A stretch of DNA of 64,000 nucleotides, taken from contig JAKTNV010000009.1 of assembly GCA_022747635.1 (NCBI GenBank), forward strand, positions 818,501-882,500, read 5' to 3'. The notes under the pieces are model-generated. The model did not search any database, had not been told where the DNA came from, and saw nothing but the letters and a program-made list of their open reading frames with translations. Numbering within the stretch: the stretch's first letter is position 1; each line of letters starts with the position of its first letter. Source of the DNA: Hetaerina americana (Eukaryota > Arthropoda > Insecta > Odonata > Calopterygidae). The position numbers were made by a program, and so were the translations under genes. This document shows, piece by piece, positions 47,346-56,857 of the stretch.

Positions 47346-48447
47346 AGAATATTTGATTACCGCAGCCAACGTGAGCATAAGAGAATGATTTTCCACCAAA
47401 AGGTGCGTTTTTCACAATAGCTACCGGCAGGTGGTATTCTTAAATAGATTCTTATCGTGAATTCACGCACCTCGTTGCTTCATTCCATTTGAAAAGAGGC
47501 GCCTCACTCAGGCCATCACTTAATCCCACCCTCGACTGAGTATTTTTTCATGGTCGACGTCAGCGGAGTACGCACAGGAACGACGGACCGTTAACCTCAA
47601 GGGCTGACGGCTCTCCATGAGAGACAGAAAAGGCAGTCAGAAATACATGAGAGGCCCCAAGGGACGGGGAAGGACCTTCCTTCAAAACCCTCGCGCATGT
47701 TGATTGCATACTTCTTAAGACAAGTGGCCTTCCATCGCAAGATTTGCCCAAAGGCTGCCGCCTGGCCACACTTCAATCTCGACACGCGTGCCCAAGCGTA
47801 AACGCGCGCAGTGATAAGCGCAAGGAAGCTTTCGAGAGATGCTCCGAGGTTTCGCGTTGCATGACTTGTCTCAATTGATGCGTCTCCCCAACTTTACCAC
47901 CAAAATAAAGGACAGGGTTACATTCCGCTCCCGTCTTCGACATTTGGACAAAAAGAGGAGATGGGAACTTTCAGCCAGGTAGTGGGAATAAACAAGGTGG
48001 ACTTTATCATTTTGTACGAGGCTTGATGAATCACGCAACGAAAATAGTGTACCAGGGAAAACCATATTCGGATTAAGGTAAAACCGAGATGAGAGGTAAA
48101 ACTCAGCGAGAGGGTAGAAAATGAACCGTTAAGAGGGCCAGTGTTTGCGGCTTAGACGGTGTTCAGTGGGACAAGATATTCAAGATAATAGAAGAGCTTA
48201 GACTGGACTGCAACGAAAGAAGAAGACTATTCCATCACAAGAATGGAATAAATACGCAGTCGGGCAGTTTGATAGGTTATCGATATCACCGCGTGATGTC
48301 AGTGTAAAGACAATGAGTTTCCCACGTAGTAATAGGTATTCCTTTATGGGTAAAGACGTACCACGCGTCAGTGCCCTGGGAAGAGATCTGTGGTGACATA
48401 GACGCCTCTCTATATTGTTGTTGTTCCCGTGTAGAGTGTTTGTTAGC
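47346..48447. other. Non-coding region
   Basis: No feature recognised. Confidence 0.55.
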
Positions 48448-49012
48448 ATGGGAAAAATTGAGATTCGAGCAGTGATTAAATACTTCGTCATTTCGTGAAA
48501 TGGCGATGGTGGATCGCCGACTGAAATTGCGAGAAATTACTGAAGCTGTAAGGATGCCATTTGAATGGGAAAATCGCATTTTAACAGTAGAATTGGACAT
48601 AAGAATATCATCTGCTAGATAGGGGCCGCGAATCCTGACGCAGGATTGCAAATGCCTCAAAAAGAAAAATTCCGAACAATGCTTGAACGTTTTAAGAGCA
48701 ACCAACAAGATTTCCTGCGCCGGCTTGTGACCACAGAGGAAACTTGGTTCCTCTGCTATACCCCGGAGACAAAACAGCAGTCAAAGCAGTGGAAACATGC
48801 TGATTACTTGACCACCAAAGAAAGCAAAGGCATTACGGCCGGCCGGAAAGGTGATGGCTTCAGTTTTCTGGGATGCGAAAGGAATTCTGTTGATTGATTA
48901 CCTTCCAACTGGTCAAACAATTACGGGACAATACTACGCTAACCTCCTGGACCAACTTCAGCGAAACACCCGAAAAAAGGCACGGAAGAAAGTCACCTTT
49001 TATCAAGACCGG
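48448..49012 (+). pseudogene. Mariner transposase (irritans-like), interrupted
   Basis: ATG 48448 gives MGKIEIRAVIKYFV and then decays. From about 48652 the frame QKEKFRTMLERFKSNQQDFL and RRLVTTEETWFLCYTPETKQ is clear. After a frameshift, MASVFWDAKGILLIDYLPTG and KKVTFYQD follow. The first catalytic Asp is Glu (TEETW for TDETW). The sequence breaks off immediately after the second catalytic Asp (FYQD), where LINE sequence begins at about 49013. It is a different mariner lineage from the copies at 11.7 and 49.9 kb. Confidence 0.82.
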
Positions 49013-49430
49013 CCGGAGGGCTCCCCTCAGGAGAGATGGTGATCGGGGTGGGAATACGAAAACCCGCCACGCAAATAGGGATGCACGGATTTGTCCGAAT
49101 GTTACACTTGGCTGGGCGATTAGAGACCTACCCCGTGTCCCATCTCTCAACGAGGGAATGTCTCACGTCCGTAGGTCGGACGAGACGAGGGTCGTCTCTC
49201 GGGGCAAGGGGAAGGTAACGTTGCGGCGAGGATTGGATTCTGCGGAGGCAAGGTACCATCCCCGTCTACAAAAGGTACCAGCTGCTGTCGGATGACAGCA
49301 CCACCGTACCTGTAGCCCCTACCCCTACTCCGAGGGCACTGCCTAGGGTAAGGCATCAGCGGTCGGGAAGGGAGGGAACCGTTATATTAGGCAGTTTCAA
49401 TGTCCAGCGTATAATGAATCCGCTGCGCCG
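49013..49430 (+). pseudogene. CR1-like LINE ORF1 N-terminal part
   Basis: Starts GGCCGGAGGGCTCCCCTCAG, the same sequence as at 63891 near the window end. Frames read APLRRDGDRGGNTKTRHANR, then NRYQLL-like KRYQLLSDDSTTVPVAP and REGTVILGSFNVQRI. The last block looks like the start of the SGNH/esterase domain (ILGDSNVRR) that CR1-type ORF1 proteins often carry, with Asp changed to Phe. It is frameshifted. The rest of the domain is not here but a corresponding C-terminal part is at 56.4 kb. Confidence 0.6.
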
Positions 49431-49439
49431 AATGATGTT

Positions 49440-49907
49440 GAATAATGTTGAATGATGAACGATGTTGTTACGGTAATCGTTGATTTTGCGGCAGCTTTCG
49501 GCCAAAAGCCTCACGATAAATAATTTTTAAAGCTGGAGTCATTACCATTGGATTTGAGGGTAAAACAATGGATAAAAAATTTTTTCAGAGGCAGAACTCA
49601 AAGAGTAAAATTAGGGGATACATTTTCAAATGAGGCGAGCGTATTAGCATGAGTTCCACAAGGTAGTTTTCTAGGGCCATTACTCTTCCTAATTTTTGTA
49701 AACGATCTACCAAACAATTTACATTCCCAAATAAGACTGCTGATGACTGCATTATATACAGACGGGTAGAGCTCGTAAATGACCGCGTAATTCTACAAAA
49801 TGACATCGATCGCCTTGGTGACTGGGTTACAAATAATAATATGGGAATAAGTGTTAGTAAGAATAAGAATATACATTTTTCGAATAAAAAGAATGCACAA
49901 AAGGATA
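49440..49907 (+). pseudogene. CR1-like LINE reverse transcriptase, left part
   Basis: VIVDFAAAFGQKPHDK, LRVKQWIKNFFRGRTQRVKL, VPQGSFLGPLLFLIFVNDLP and then a decayed ADD region (IRLLMTALYTDG) and DRLGDWVTNNNMGISVSKNK. Several stops. The mariner at 49910 interrupts it. The right part resumes at 51243. Confidence 0.8.
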
Positions 49908-49909
49908 TA

Positions 49910-51240
49910 CTACCTTGATCAAAAATTTCCCGGAATTTATTCAGAAAATTAAAAATACAAGTTTATTCATCTAAATCTATATTGTCCCCTTCAAAGTAAT
50001 CCCCATCGACTGCAACACACTTATGCCAGCGCTTAATCCAATCCTCGAAACATTTTTTATATTCGGTTTTCGGTATGTCCATCAGTGCTTCCTGCGATTT
50101 TTCCATTACTTCCTCTCGGCTGCTAAAACGCGTTCCCCGTAATGGTTTTTTAACTCGATTGAACAGAAAGAAGTCACAGGGAGCCAAATCAGGTGAATTC
50201 GGTGGCTGTTGGATGGTATTTGTTGCATTTTTCGTCAAAAAATTACGAATAATGATAGCACTGTGCGACGGTGCGTTATCATGGTGCAAAATCCACGAGT
50301 TTTCTGCCCACATTTCTGGTCTCTTTCGGCGAATTGCTTCACGCAAACGTCTCATAACGCCCAAATAATACTCTTTGTTTACTGTCTGGCCTTCTGGCAA
50401 AAATTCATGATGCACTACACCGTTGTAATCCATGAAAACCGTCAGCATTGCCTTCTTTTTTGACTGAAAACGACGTGGTTTTTTTGGTCTCGGCTCATTT
50501 GGTGAACGCCATTCACTTGCCTGATGTCTGAATTGCGTGTCGTACTCATAAACCCACGTCTCGTCTCCAGTAATGATCCTTTTGATGAATGTGGGATCGG
50601 ATTCAGCCTCGCAAATCATGTCTTTTGCGACGTCAACACGGTCTCTTTTTTGCATGAAATTGAGGTCTTTTGGCACCAACTTTGCTGCTACACGACGGAA
50701 ACCCAAATCATTAACCACAATGTCTTGGGCGGATCCATAGGCAATGTTCAAGTCCTCCGCTATTTCTCTGATGGTTAATTTGCGGTTATTGACCAACATT
50801 TCTTTTACTTTATCAATTTTTTCACCGACTTTCGATGTCGATGGTCTGCCACTGCGTTCATCATCTTCGATTGACTCACGACCACTTCTGAACCGCTCGT
50901 GCCACTGGTAAACGACCGTTTTTTTAGAGAATCGTTGCCGAAACACTTTTCCAACATTTCCAACGTCCGTGCGCCACTAAATCCGTTTTTTACGCAAAAT
51001 TTAATACAAGTTCGTTGTTGCAAATTTAAATCCATTTCTGCAATTGTAAAAAATCGCCAACACACACAGAGATAGATGTACTCTTGGCTACGTAACTTTT
51101 GCAAATGTCAAGTTATGACACTAAGATTTAAAGGGAATATCAACAACAGATGTACCAATTTAACAAAAAAAACAGAACTCAAATCGGAACGATGGGAGCG
51201 CCACACGGTGGTTATTCCGGGAACTTTTTGATCAAGGTAG
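49910..51240 (-). mobile_element. Mariner element, copy 2, inserted in a LINE
   Basis: 1,331 bp with the same CTACCTTGATCAAAA ends as copy 1, and TA at 49908-49909 and 51241-51242. It is one base shorter than copy 1. The only length difference I found is one T missing from a T-run near 50922-50928. Removing the element restores a continuous LINE reading (KDI before, YTLFGERIP after). Confidence 0.92.
49963..51035 (-). pseudogene. Mariner transposase, single-base frameshift
   Basis: Same gene as copy 1 from MDLNLQQ at 51035, but a T missing from the T-run at 50922-50928 shifts the frame after about residue 38 (SLKK). The rest, from VVYQWHERF to the stop at 49963, is open and keeps GDETW, HHDNAPSH and SPDLAPCDFF. 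Compared with copy 1 there are only a few amino-acid differences (EYDTQF for EFDTQS, SPDL for SPHL, GTRF for GTGF). Copy 2 thus keeps the consensus SPDL, but the frameshift leaves it unable to make a full protein. Confidence 0.92.
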
Positions 51241-51242
51241 TA

Positions 51243-51660
51243 TATACTCTCTTCGGAGAAAGAATTCCATGTAGCAGTCATTGCAAATATTTAGGCGTTT
51301 AATTAACCATGAATCTTGGGTGGGAAGTCCAATTTTATAATGTGGCACGGAAGGCATTTAAAGTACTTCATTGGGTAATGATAAATTAAAAGAAAATGGC
51401 GTAGTCACAAAAGAAAAAGCATGTAAGGCACCGGTTAACCCTATCCTAGAATACTCGTCCATAGCATGGGATCCATATGAGGTGGGAAATATTAAAAAAA
51501 GATAAAAAAAAGTTCAAAGAAAGGCAACAAGATATGTACTCGGAGGGTATAAAAGACAGATAGTGGTACGGAAATGTTGGATTTCCTGAAATGGGAGTAT
51601 TTGAAAAAAGAAAAAAAAAGGAGTAGGTTAGGCGCGATGAATCGAATTATTAAAAATGCC
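51243..51660 (+). pseudogene. CR1-like LINE reverse transcriptase, right part
   Basis: YTLFGERIPCSSHCKYLGV opens the region after the mariner. PVNPILEYSSIAWDP and QRKATRYVLGGYK-type segments follow in shifting frames, then FEKRKKKSRLG. These are the thumb and C-terminal blocks of the same reverse transcriptase. Confidence 0.75.
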
Positions 51661-53533
51661 GAAGCGTGGGATGATTTATGGAAATAAAATAAGATTTAAT
51701 AAAATTGGTTCCTCTAAATTCATAGCAGATACCTATGTGAGTGAATGTAATTCTTTGGCCTCTGTTAACCACGATTCGTGTCAAAACAGTTTTCTTAGCG
51801 TACATAAAACCGAAAAACAAAAGGTAATTGACCAAATTAAAATTATAACATTAAACTGCCGTAGCATTAGAAACAAAATATCAGATATTGAACATATTTT
51901 TGTCAGAACAAATGCAGACATAGCAGTTAGAACAGAAAGTTGGCTCACGGGAGATATAGCAAACAATGAGGTTTTTCCAAACGCTTTCACAATTTACAGA
52001 AGATACAGACCTAGAAATTTGGGAAGATCCTCCACACCCACCCGGGGAACACATGAGTGATCTTAAAAATAAGGAAGGTGGGGAAATACAGGGTAAACGT
52101 CCCACTGTTCACTCTTTGAAGACGGAAAATGGAGAAATCATTACAGATAGCGTGAAAAAGGCCAATATTTTAAACCATTTTTTCCAGAGCGTCTACAACA
52201 AAAACACAAACGCAACAAACGATTCTCCACACCCACCCGGGGAACACATGAGCGATCTTACACTGACCAAGCAGGGAATAGTACATCTGCTCCGTAGTAT
52301 CAAAGCACACAAGGCACCCCGTTTTTACATATTGTTTTTCTAAAATCGATAGAAGAAGGCTCAGTGCCTCGCGACCAGAAGCTAGCCCATATAACTCCCA
52401 TCTATAAAGGCGGTGATATTGATTAATCAACCAATTACCGACCCATTTCTTTAACATCGATCTCTTGTAAAATATTGGAACACATTATAGTCACTAACAT
52501 TATGAGATTTCTTGATAGTAGGAATATACTAATCCACAACCAGCACGGATTTAGGAAAAGCAGATCTTGCGAAACACAACTTGGTCTCTTCATTCACGAT
52601 ATACTTAGATCGGGAGAAAACAACACACAAGTCGATGCAGCATTCCTGAATTTCAAAAAAGCCTTCGACAAAGTCCCACACAATAAATTGTTACATAAAC
52701 TTAAATACTATGGAATCAAGGAGAAAATAATTAATTTGATTGGAGACTTCTTCTCAAATCGCAGACAAGAAATGAGGTTATTTGCTGACGACACGATGGT
52801 ATACAGGGAAATAAGGAGCCTACTAGATCGCGACCTACTCTCTAGAGATTTAGACAATATCTCGGAAAGGTGCAATGAATGGGTATTAACAGTTAATATA
52901 GATAAATGCGTAGTTTTGAAATTTTGGAACAAAGGAAGCGAGGAACAGGATATAAACTACAAAATAGAGGGTTCCGTACTGACTACGGCCAATCAAGTTA
53001 AATATTTGGGGGTTGTTCTAACACCACGCCTTCCATGGGGAGCACAAAACAGGATAAAATGCGGATCTGCTTTAAAGAACTTTGGCTTCATAAAACGGGT
53101 AATGGGGAAATGTAATGAAAAAGAAAGGTGTTATTTTTCTCCAGTTAGACCTCATTTGGAATTTGTCGCAAGTATTTGGGATCCTTGGGAGAAAATTTGG
53201 CAAAAAGAATTAGGTAAAGCCCAGAGAAAATCCGCTACATTTCTTAAAAAATGTTATGATAAGAATACAAGTGTGACAGGTCTCTTAGGGGATTTAGGCT
53301 GGGAACCACTTGAAGTGCGGAGAGAACAAGCGAGGCTTAGACTTTTAGAAAGGTTCACAACAAACGAGTTTAACTATGACACTGAAGGAATTATAATGGC
53401 CCCACACTACTTAGGTAGATCAGACCAGAAAGATAAACTAAGGGAGATAGATTCCAGGACAGATAGGTACAAATACTCATTCTTTCCCCGAACAATCAGG
53501 AATCATAATTGTAAGAAACCGAAGTCACTTTAG
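51661..53533 (+). pseudogene. CR1-like LINE ORF2, internally deleted
   Basis: IKIITLNCRSIRNKISDIEH and TESWLTGDIANNEVFPNAFT (about 51835-51995) are the endonuclease start. The rest of the endonuclease is missing. RT parts follow: HFFQSVYNKN, HLLRSIKAHKAP (about 52280-52320), then in another frame ITPIYKGGD and NYRPISLTS. From 52475 a 352-residue frame is open: HNQHGFRKSRSCETQLGL, FLNFKKAFDKVPHNKLLHKL, then NRRQ joined directly to EMRLFADDTMVY. The PQGSVLGPLLF block between them is gone through a deletion at about 52770. The catalytic FADD remains. It continues through VKYLGVVLTPRLPWG to FFPRTIRNHN and a stop at 53531-53533. It cannot be active without the PQGS block. Confidence 0.88.
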
Positions 53534-53833
53534 AAATATTAAAAACGTTGAATTTACAAGTCGGAACAAAATTAAACACTATAGAGATGTTAGGTATACT
53601 TTCAGGTGCATGTGTGTGTTAGTTGGTAGTTTGAGTGTTTGCATGTGTGTGGGGTGTAAGTGTTCATGCATGAATGTATGCCATGTTTTTTTTGGATATA
53701 TGATTTAGTGGTTATTGGATGCGGTTATTTTTTCTTTTTCTTTTCTAAATTACGGGTGGTGTCCTAACACCCCCCGCCACACGCCCTTGCGGCGGCTTGC
53801 GGGGTATTGAGTAGATGTAGATGTAGATGAATG
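53534..53833 (+). other. CR1-like LINE 3' UTR, hairpin and (GTAGAT)n tail
   Basis: A 3' UTR rich in TGCATGTGTG-type segments leads to the hairpin at 53772-53804: outer stem CCCCGC/GCGGGG and inner stem CGCC/GGCG. Then come GTATTGA and about four GTAGAT units. The same end is found at 27.8, 55.4, 58.3, 59.3 and 61.7 kb. Confidence 0.9.
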
Positions 53834-54120
53834 AGGCCTTTTTCACTCTGATCCCACACGCTACATGCGTATTCTAAATAAGGCCTTAAAAGAGCGTGGT
53901 AACAACAATCCTTGACCATCGAGTCACTTTTGCCGACAATGCGTCTAATGAATCCCAATTTTTTATATGCCTGACCGCTGACTTTACGTATGTGAGTCCC
54001 CCAAGTTAAGTCTTTTGTCAATGTGACACCTAGATATTTTACCGTATCAACTACTGCTAGGTCACCTCCAGCTTATTTGTAAGGAAATCCCGTTGATCTT
54101 TTAAAGAAATTTACCACTGA
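53834..54120 (-). pseudogene. CR1-like LINE reverse transcriptase C-terminal fragment
   Basis: The minus strand reads DTVKYLGVTLTKDLTWGTHI, SGQAYKKLGFIRRIVGK and LLRPYLEYACSVWDQSEKG. It is cut exactly where the plus-strand LINE tail ends, so the two lie tail-to-tail. Confidence 0.85.
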
Positions 54121-55377
54121 ACATTTATTATAATAAATTATTTATTAATTTATATTTACATATACATGACCCTACGGACGGATAGAGTCTCCATTTAATT
54201 CATTGCTTTTGCATCCATTTACAGGATCATTGTAAGAGAGAATTACGATTTAAAATTGTAAAAAAAACGTCTACGGAAGTGGTAAGCACAGGGATTGATG
54301 GCAAAGAACTTCATTCGTCAGCTCACCTATGTAAGGTTGCAAGGGCATTCTCTAAAAACGTAATAATCTTAATATCATTAACGGTTATTCTGCTACGGAG
54401 GTTTGTTGATGATCATTGTGCACTACAGAACGAATCATGTTCCGTCTCAACTCATTAAATAATAGCTTAAAAGTCACTAGAAATATATTTCACTTCGGGT
54501 AACTAAAGAGAAGATGAGTTGAGAATTTTCATTCACGACGTCTTTACGACGTCATCTTATATTCAACAGCCTCCCTATTCTCCCCTAATTATCACTTCAC
54601 AGTCTTGCCCTTTTTAGCCTGAAAATATTTAAGAGATTTAATGACGATATTAATGAACCACAAAAATGTGGAAAAAGTTTTTTTCGCCCTTGCCTTTCAT
54701 TTGTAGAGGGAGGAACCGTGACAGCGAGAGAGGCAATCAGCCAGCTGGCCACGATTGGCGTGCTGTTGGGGCAAGGCACGCGTAATCGCGGACACTCGAT
54801 AATTCCCTCTGATTAATAGAATCCCAAGTGCCAGATGATGCGGACTGGTATCTGTGAGCAAGATAAAAGTGAATTCATAATGTAACAGAATGAAACGATA
54901 ACTTTAATAGGCTAGCATATTGATTTTGCATCCCAGGAAGCCATTCCCTTATCCATTGTCTAGCATTCTACCGTATGAAACCCTGTACAAAGCACGTAAT
55001 TTACCTCTCCCATTTTTATGGAAATCTATCCAGGCGCATTCGTTTCTCGACTGCTTTGACGCATAAACTGACAACCATCAGAGCCAATTAAACAATGGTT
55101 AGAATATAAAAAGCGTCGTGCTATTTAAGGACTCGGTATCTCCAGATGGAGCTATCCGTTCCATTTCTAAGGGATATCGTAGACGAATGAGAGACATGTG
55201 TAGAAGAATAAATTCATTGAGCGTAAATACTTACGTCTAACGCTCTACACTATCTCAACTAGCCTTTGCATAGCCGTGAAATTGAGATATCAAAAATATG
55301 ACTCCTATTCCAGGGAGCAAAAAAAGTTTTCGTGAAACACAGGATAAATTCTGTCGCATGGGCCATAAGTGATATAC
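54121..55377. other. Non-coding region
   Basis: No feature recognised. Confidence 0.55.
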
Positions 55378-56062
55378 TTCTACATCTACTTAATACCCCG
55401 CAAGCCGCCGCAAGGGCGTGTTGCGGGGGGTATTAGGACATCACCCGTAATTTAGAAAAGAAAAAAAACCGCATGCAAGAACCACAGATTCATGCATCCA
55501 CAAAAAACACGGTATACATTCATGCAAGAGCACTTACACCCCACATGCATGCAAACACACAAAGTACCAACTAACATACACATGCACTTGAAAGTATACC
55601 TAACATCTTTGCAATGTTTAATTTTTTTCCGACATATAAATTCAACGTTTTTAATATCTCTAAAGTGACAGAGTGGGGGCGGGGAGGGTTGGAAGGATTT
55701 GAGAGGGGTGGGGGAAACAATCCATCAACGTACCTGCGAGCCCCCACCCCTCTCAAATCCTTCCAACTCTCCCCGCCCCCTCTCTGTCCTGAGGGTATAT
55801 ATTCTTGCTCTGTCTGTTTTGCCAATTTGTACCTGATGATGCCGCAAGTCGGTGAAACGCGTTGTACCGTATAATAAAATCTGTGGAAAAGTACGAGTCT
55901 TTCTTTTTAGTATGGATATTAAATACTTCCACGAAGTGAAGCCTGAAACAATACAATATATTCTCTAAAGTGACTTCGGTTTCTTACTATTATGATTTCT
56001 GATTGTTCGGGGAAAGAATGACTACTTGTATCTATCTGTTCTGGAATCTATCTACCTTACGA
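55378..56062 (-). pseudogene. CR1-like LINE 3' end, split by an insertion
   Basis: On the minus strand it starts within ORF2 at about 56062 (IDSRTDRYK, SFFPRTIRNHN, KKPKSL stop), continues as 3' UTR and is interrupted at 55961-55670. It then runs to the hairpin at about 55397-55429 and the TAGATG tail at 55378-55390. It matches the 53.4-53.8 kb copy almost base for base, so both belong to the same subfamily. Confidence 0.88.
55670..55961. mobile_element. 292-bp foldback insertion with hammerhead-like motif
   Basis: Inserted in the LINE 3' UTR with a 13-base direct repeat TCTCTAAAGTGAC on each side (55657-55669 and 55962-55974). Its first 120 bases form a 48-base-arm inverted repeat (left 55667-55714, right 55741-55788, two mismatches, 26-base loop). 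Arms are G-rich on the left and C-rich on the right. Further in is CTGATGA (55833-55839), a 4-bp stem GCCG/CGGT and GAAAC (55854-55858), then AATAAA at 55874-55879. No coding sequence. It could be a non-autonomous Penelope-like or retrozyme-like retroelement. This is inference from structure only. Confidence 0.75.
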
Positions 56063-56370
56063 GTGATGATGCATTGATAAAAAAAATATATCACGCCTTT
56101 GTACTTTGATTGGAATGATCGGCGAAGGGGTTAGGCCAAAGGGTCATCCATATTCATTCGCTTCCATGTTCGGGTGCACCAGACACTCCCATGCTTGTTG
56201 TCTAAGATGGCGCACATGCAGATGCCTAAGGAGACAGTGGCATTAATCTAGTTACTAGAATGCATGTCTTCGCAGCATGCAAATAATACGCGGGAAGCAC
56301 CTTGCTTTCATTAATAGCATGGCAAAGATCATCTGGAGTTTCGAATTCATCTGGCTAGTCATCTGGAAAG
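56063..56370. other. Non-coding stretch
   Basis: No clear feature. It may contain decayed ORF1 sequence of the LINE that follows. Confidence 0.45.
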
Positions 56371-56777
56371 TATGCAGCCAGCAGTCAGTGGCCCATGTGG
56401 GCACCAACGACGTCACGGACCGTGGATCCGAGGAGGTCCTCCGTTCCCTTACGGAACTGAGCTCCGAGGTGAAGCGCGTCCAGGGCGTCAAGGGGGTTCG
56501 GCTGGGACTAACAGTCTGCAGCATCGTTCCGAGGGAGGATCGCGGGTCTCTGGTTTGGAGCCAAGTGGAAGGCATAAGTCAGAGACTATCGAGATTCTGC
56601 TCGTACATAGGAGCCTCCTTCGTCATCCTGAGGCCAACCCTCCGATCTTGCAGGACTCCCCTTAACCGTTCTGGGGTCCATTACACGGCGGAAGCGGCGA
56701 GTAAGGTAGCCGATAGGATACTCGACCATTGTAGGCCTTTTTTAGGACAGAGGGCAGGTCACTTAGTGGGTCAGTAA
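56371..56777 (+). pseudogene. CR1-like LINE ORF1, SGNH-type esterase domain
   Basis: The plus-strand frame reads SVAHVGTNDVTDRGSEEVL, VRLGLTVCSIVPREDRGSL, RFCSYIGASFVILRPTLRSC and LNRSGVHYTAEAASKVADRI, with a stop at 56775-56777. GTNDV is the GxND block of SGNH hydrolases and GVHYT corresponds to the terminal catalytic His block. Such esterase domains are known in ORF1 proteins of CR1-type LINEs. The nucleophile Ser block is not present here; a likely remnant of it is at 49.4 kb in another copy. The domain is therefore truncated at its N-terminus. Confidence 0.8.
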
Positions 56778-56857
56778 CATATAGGGATGGCGCGTATAAT
56801 ATTATTAATAAAAATATAAAAGTCACCGACAACACTGGCATTGATTTAGAAAGACAT

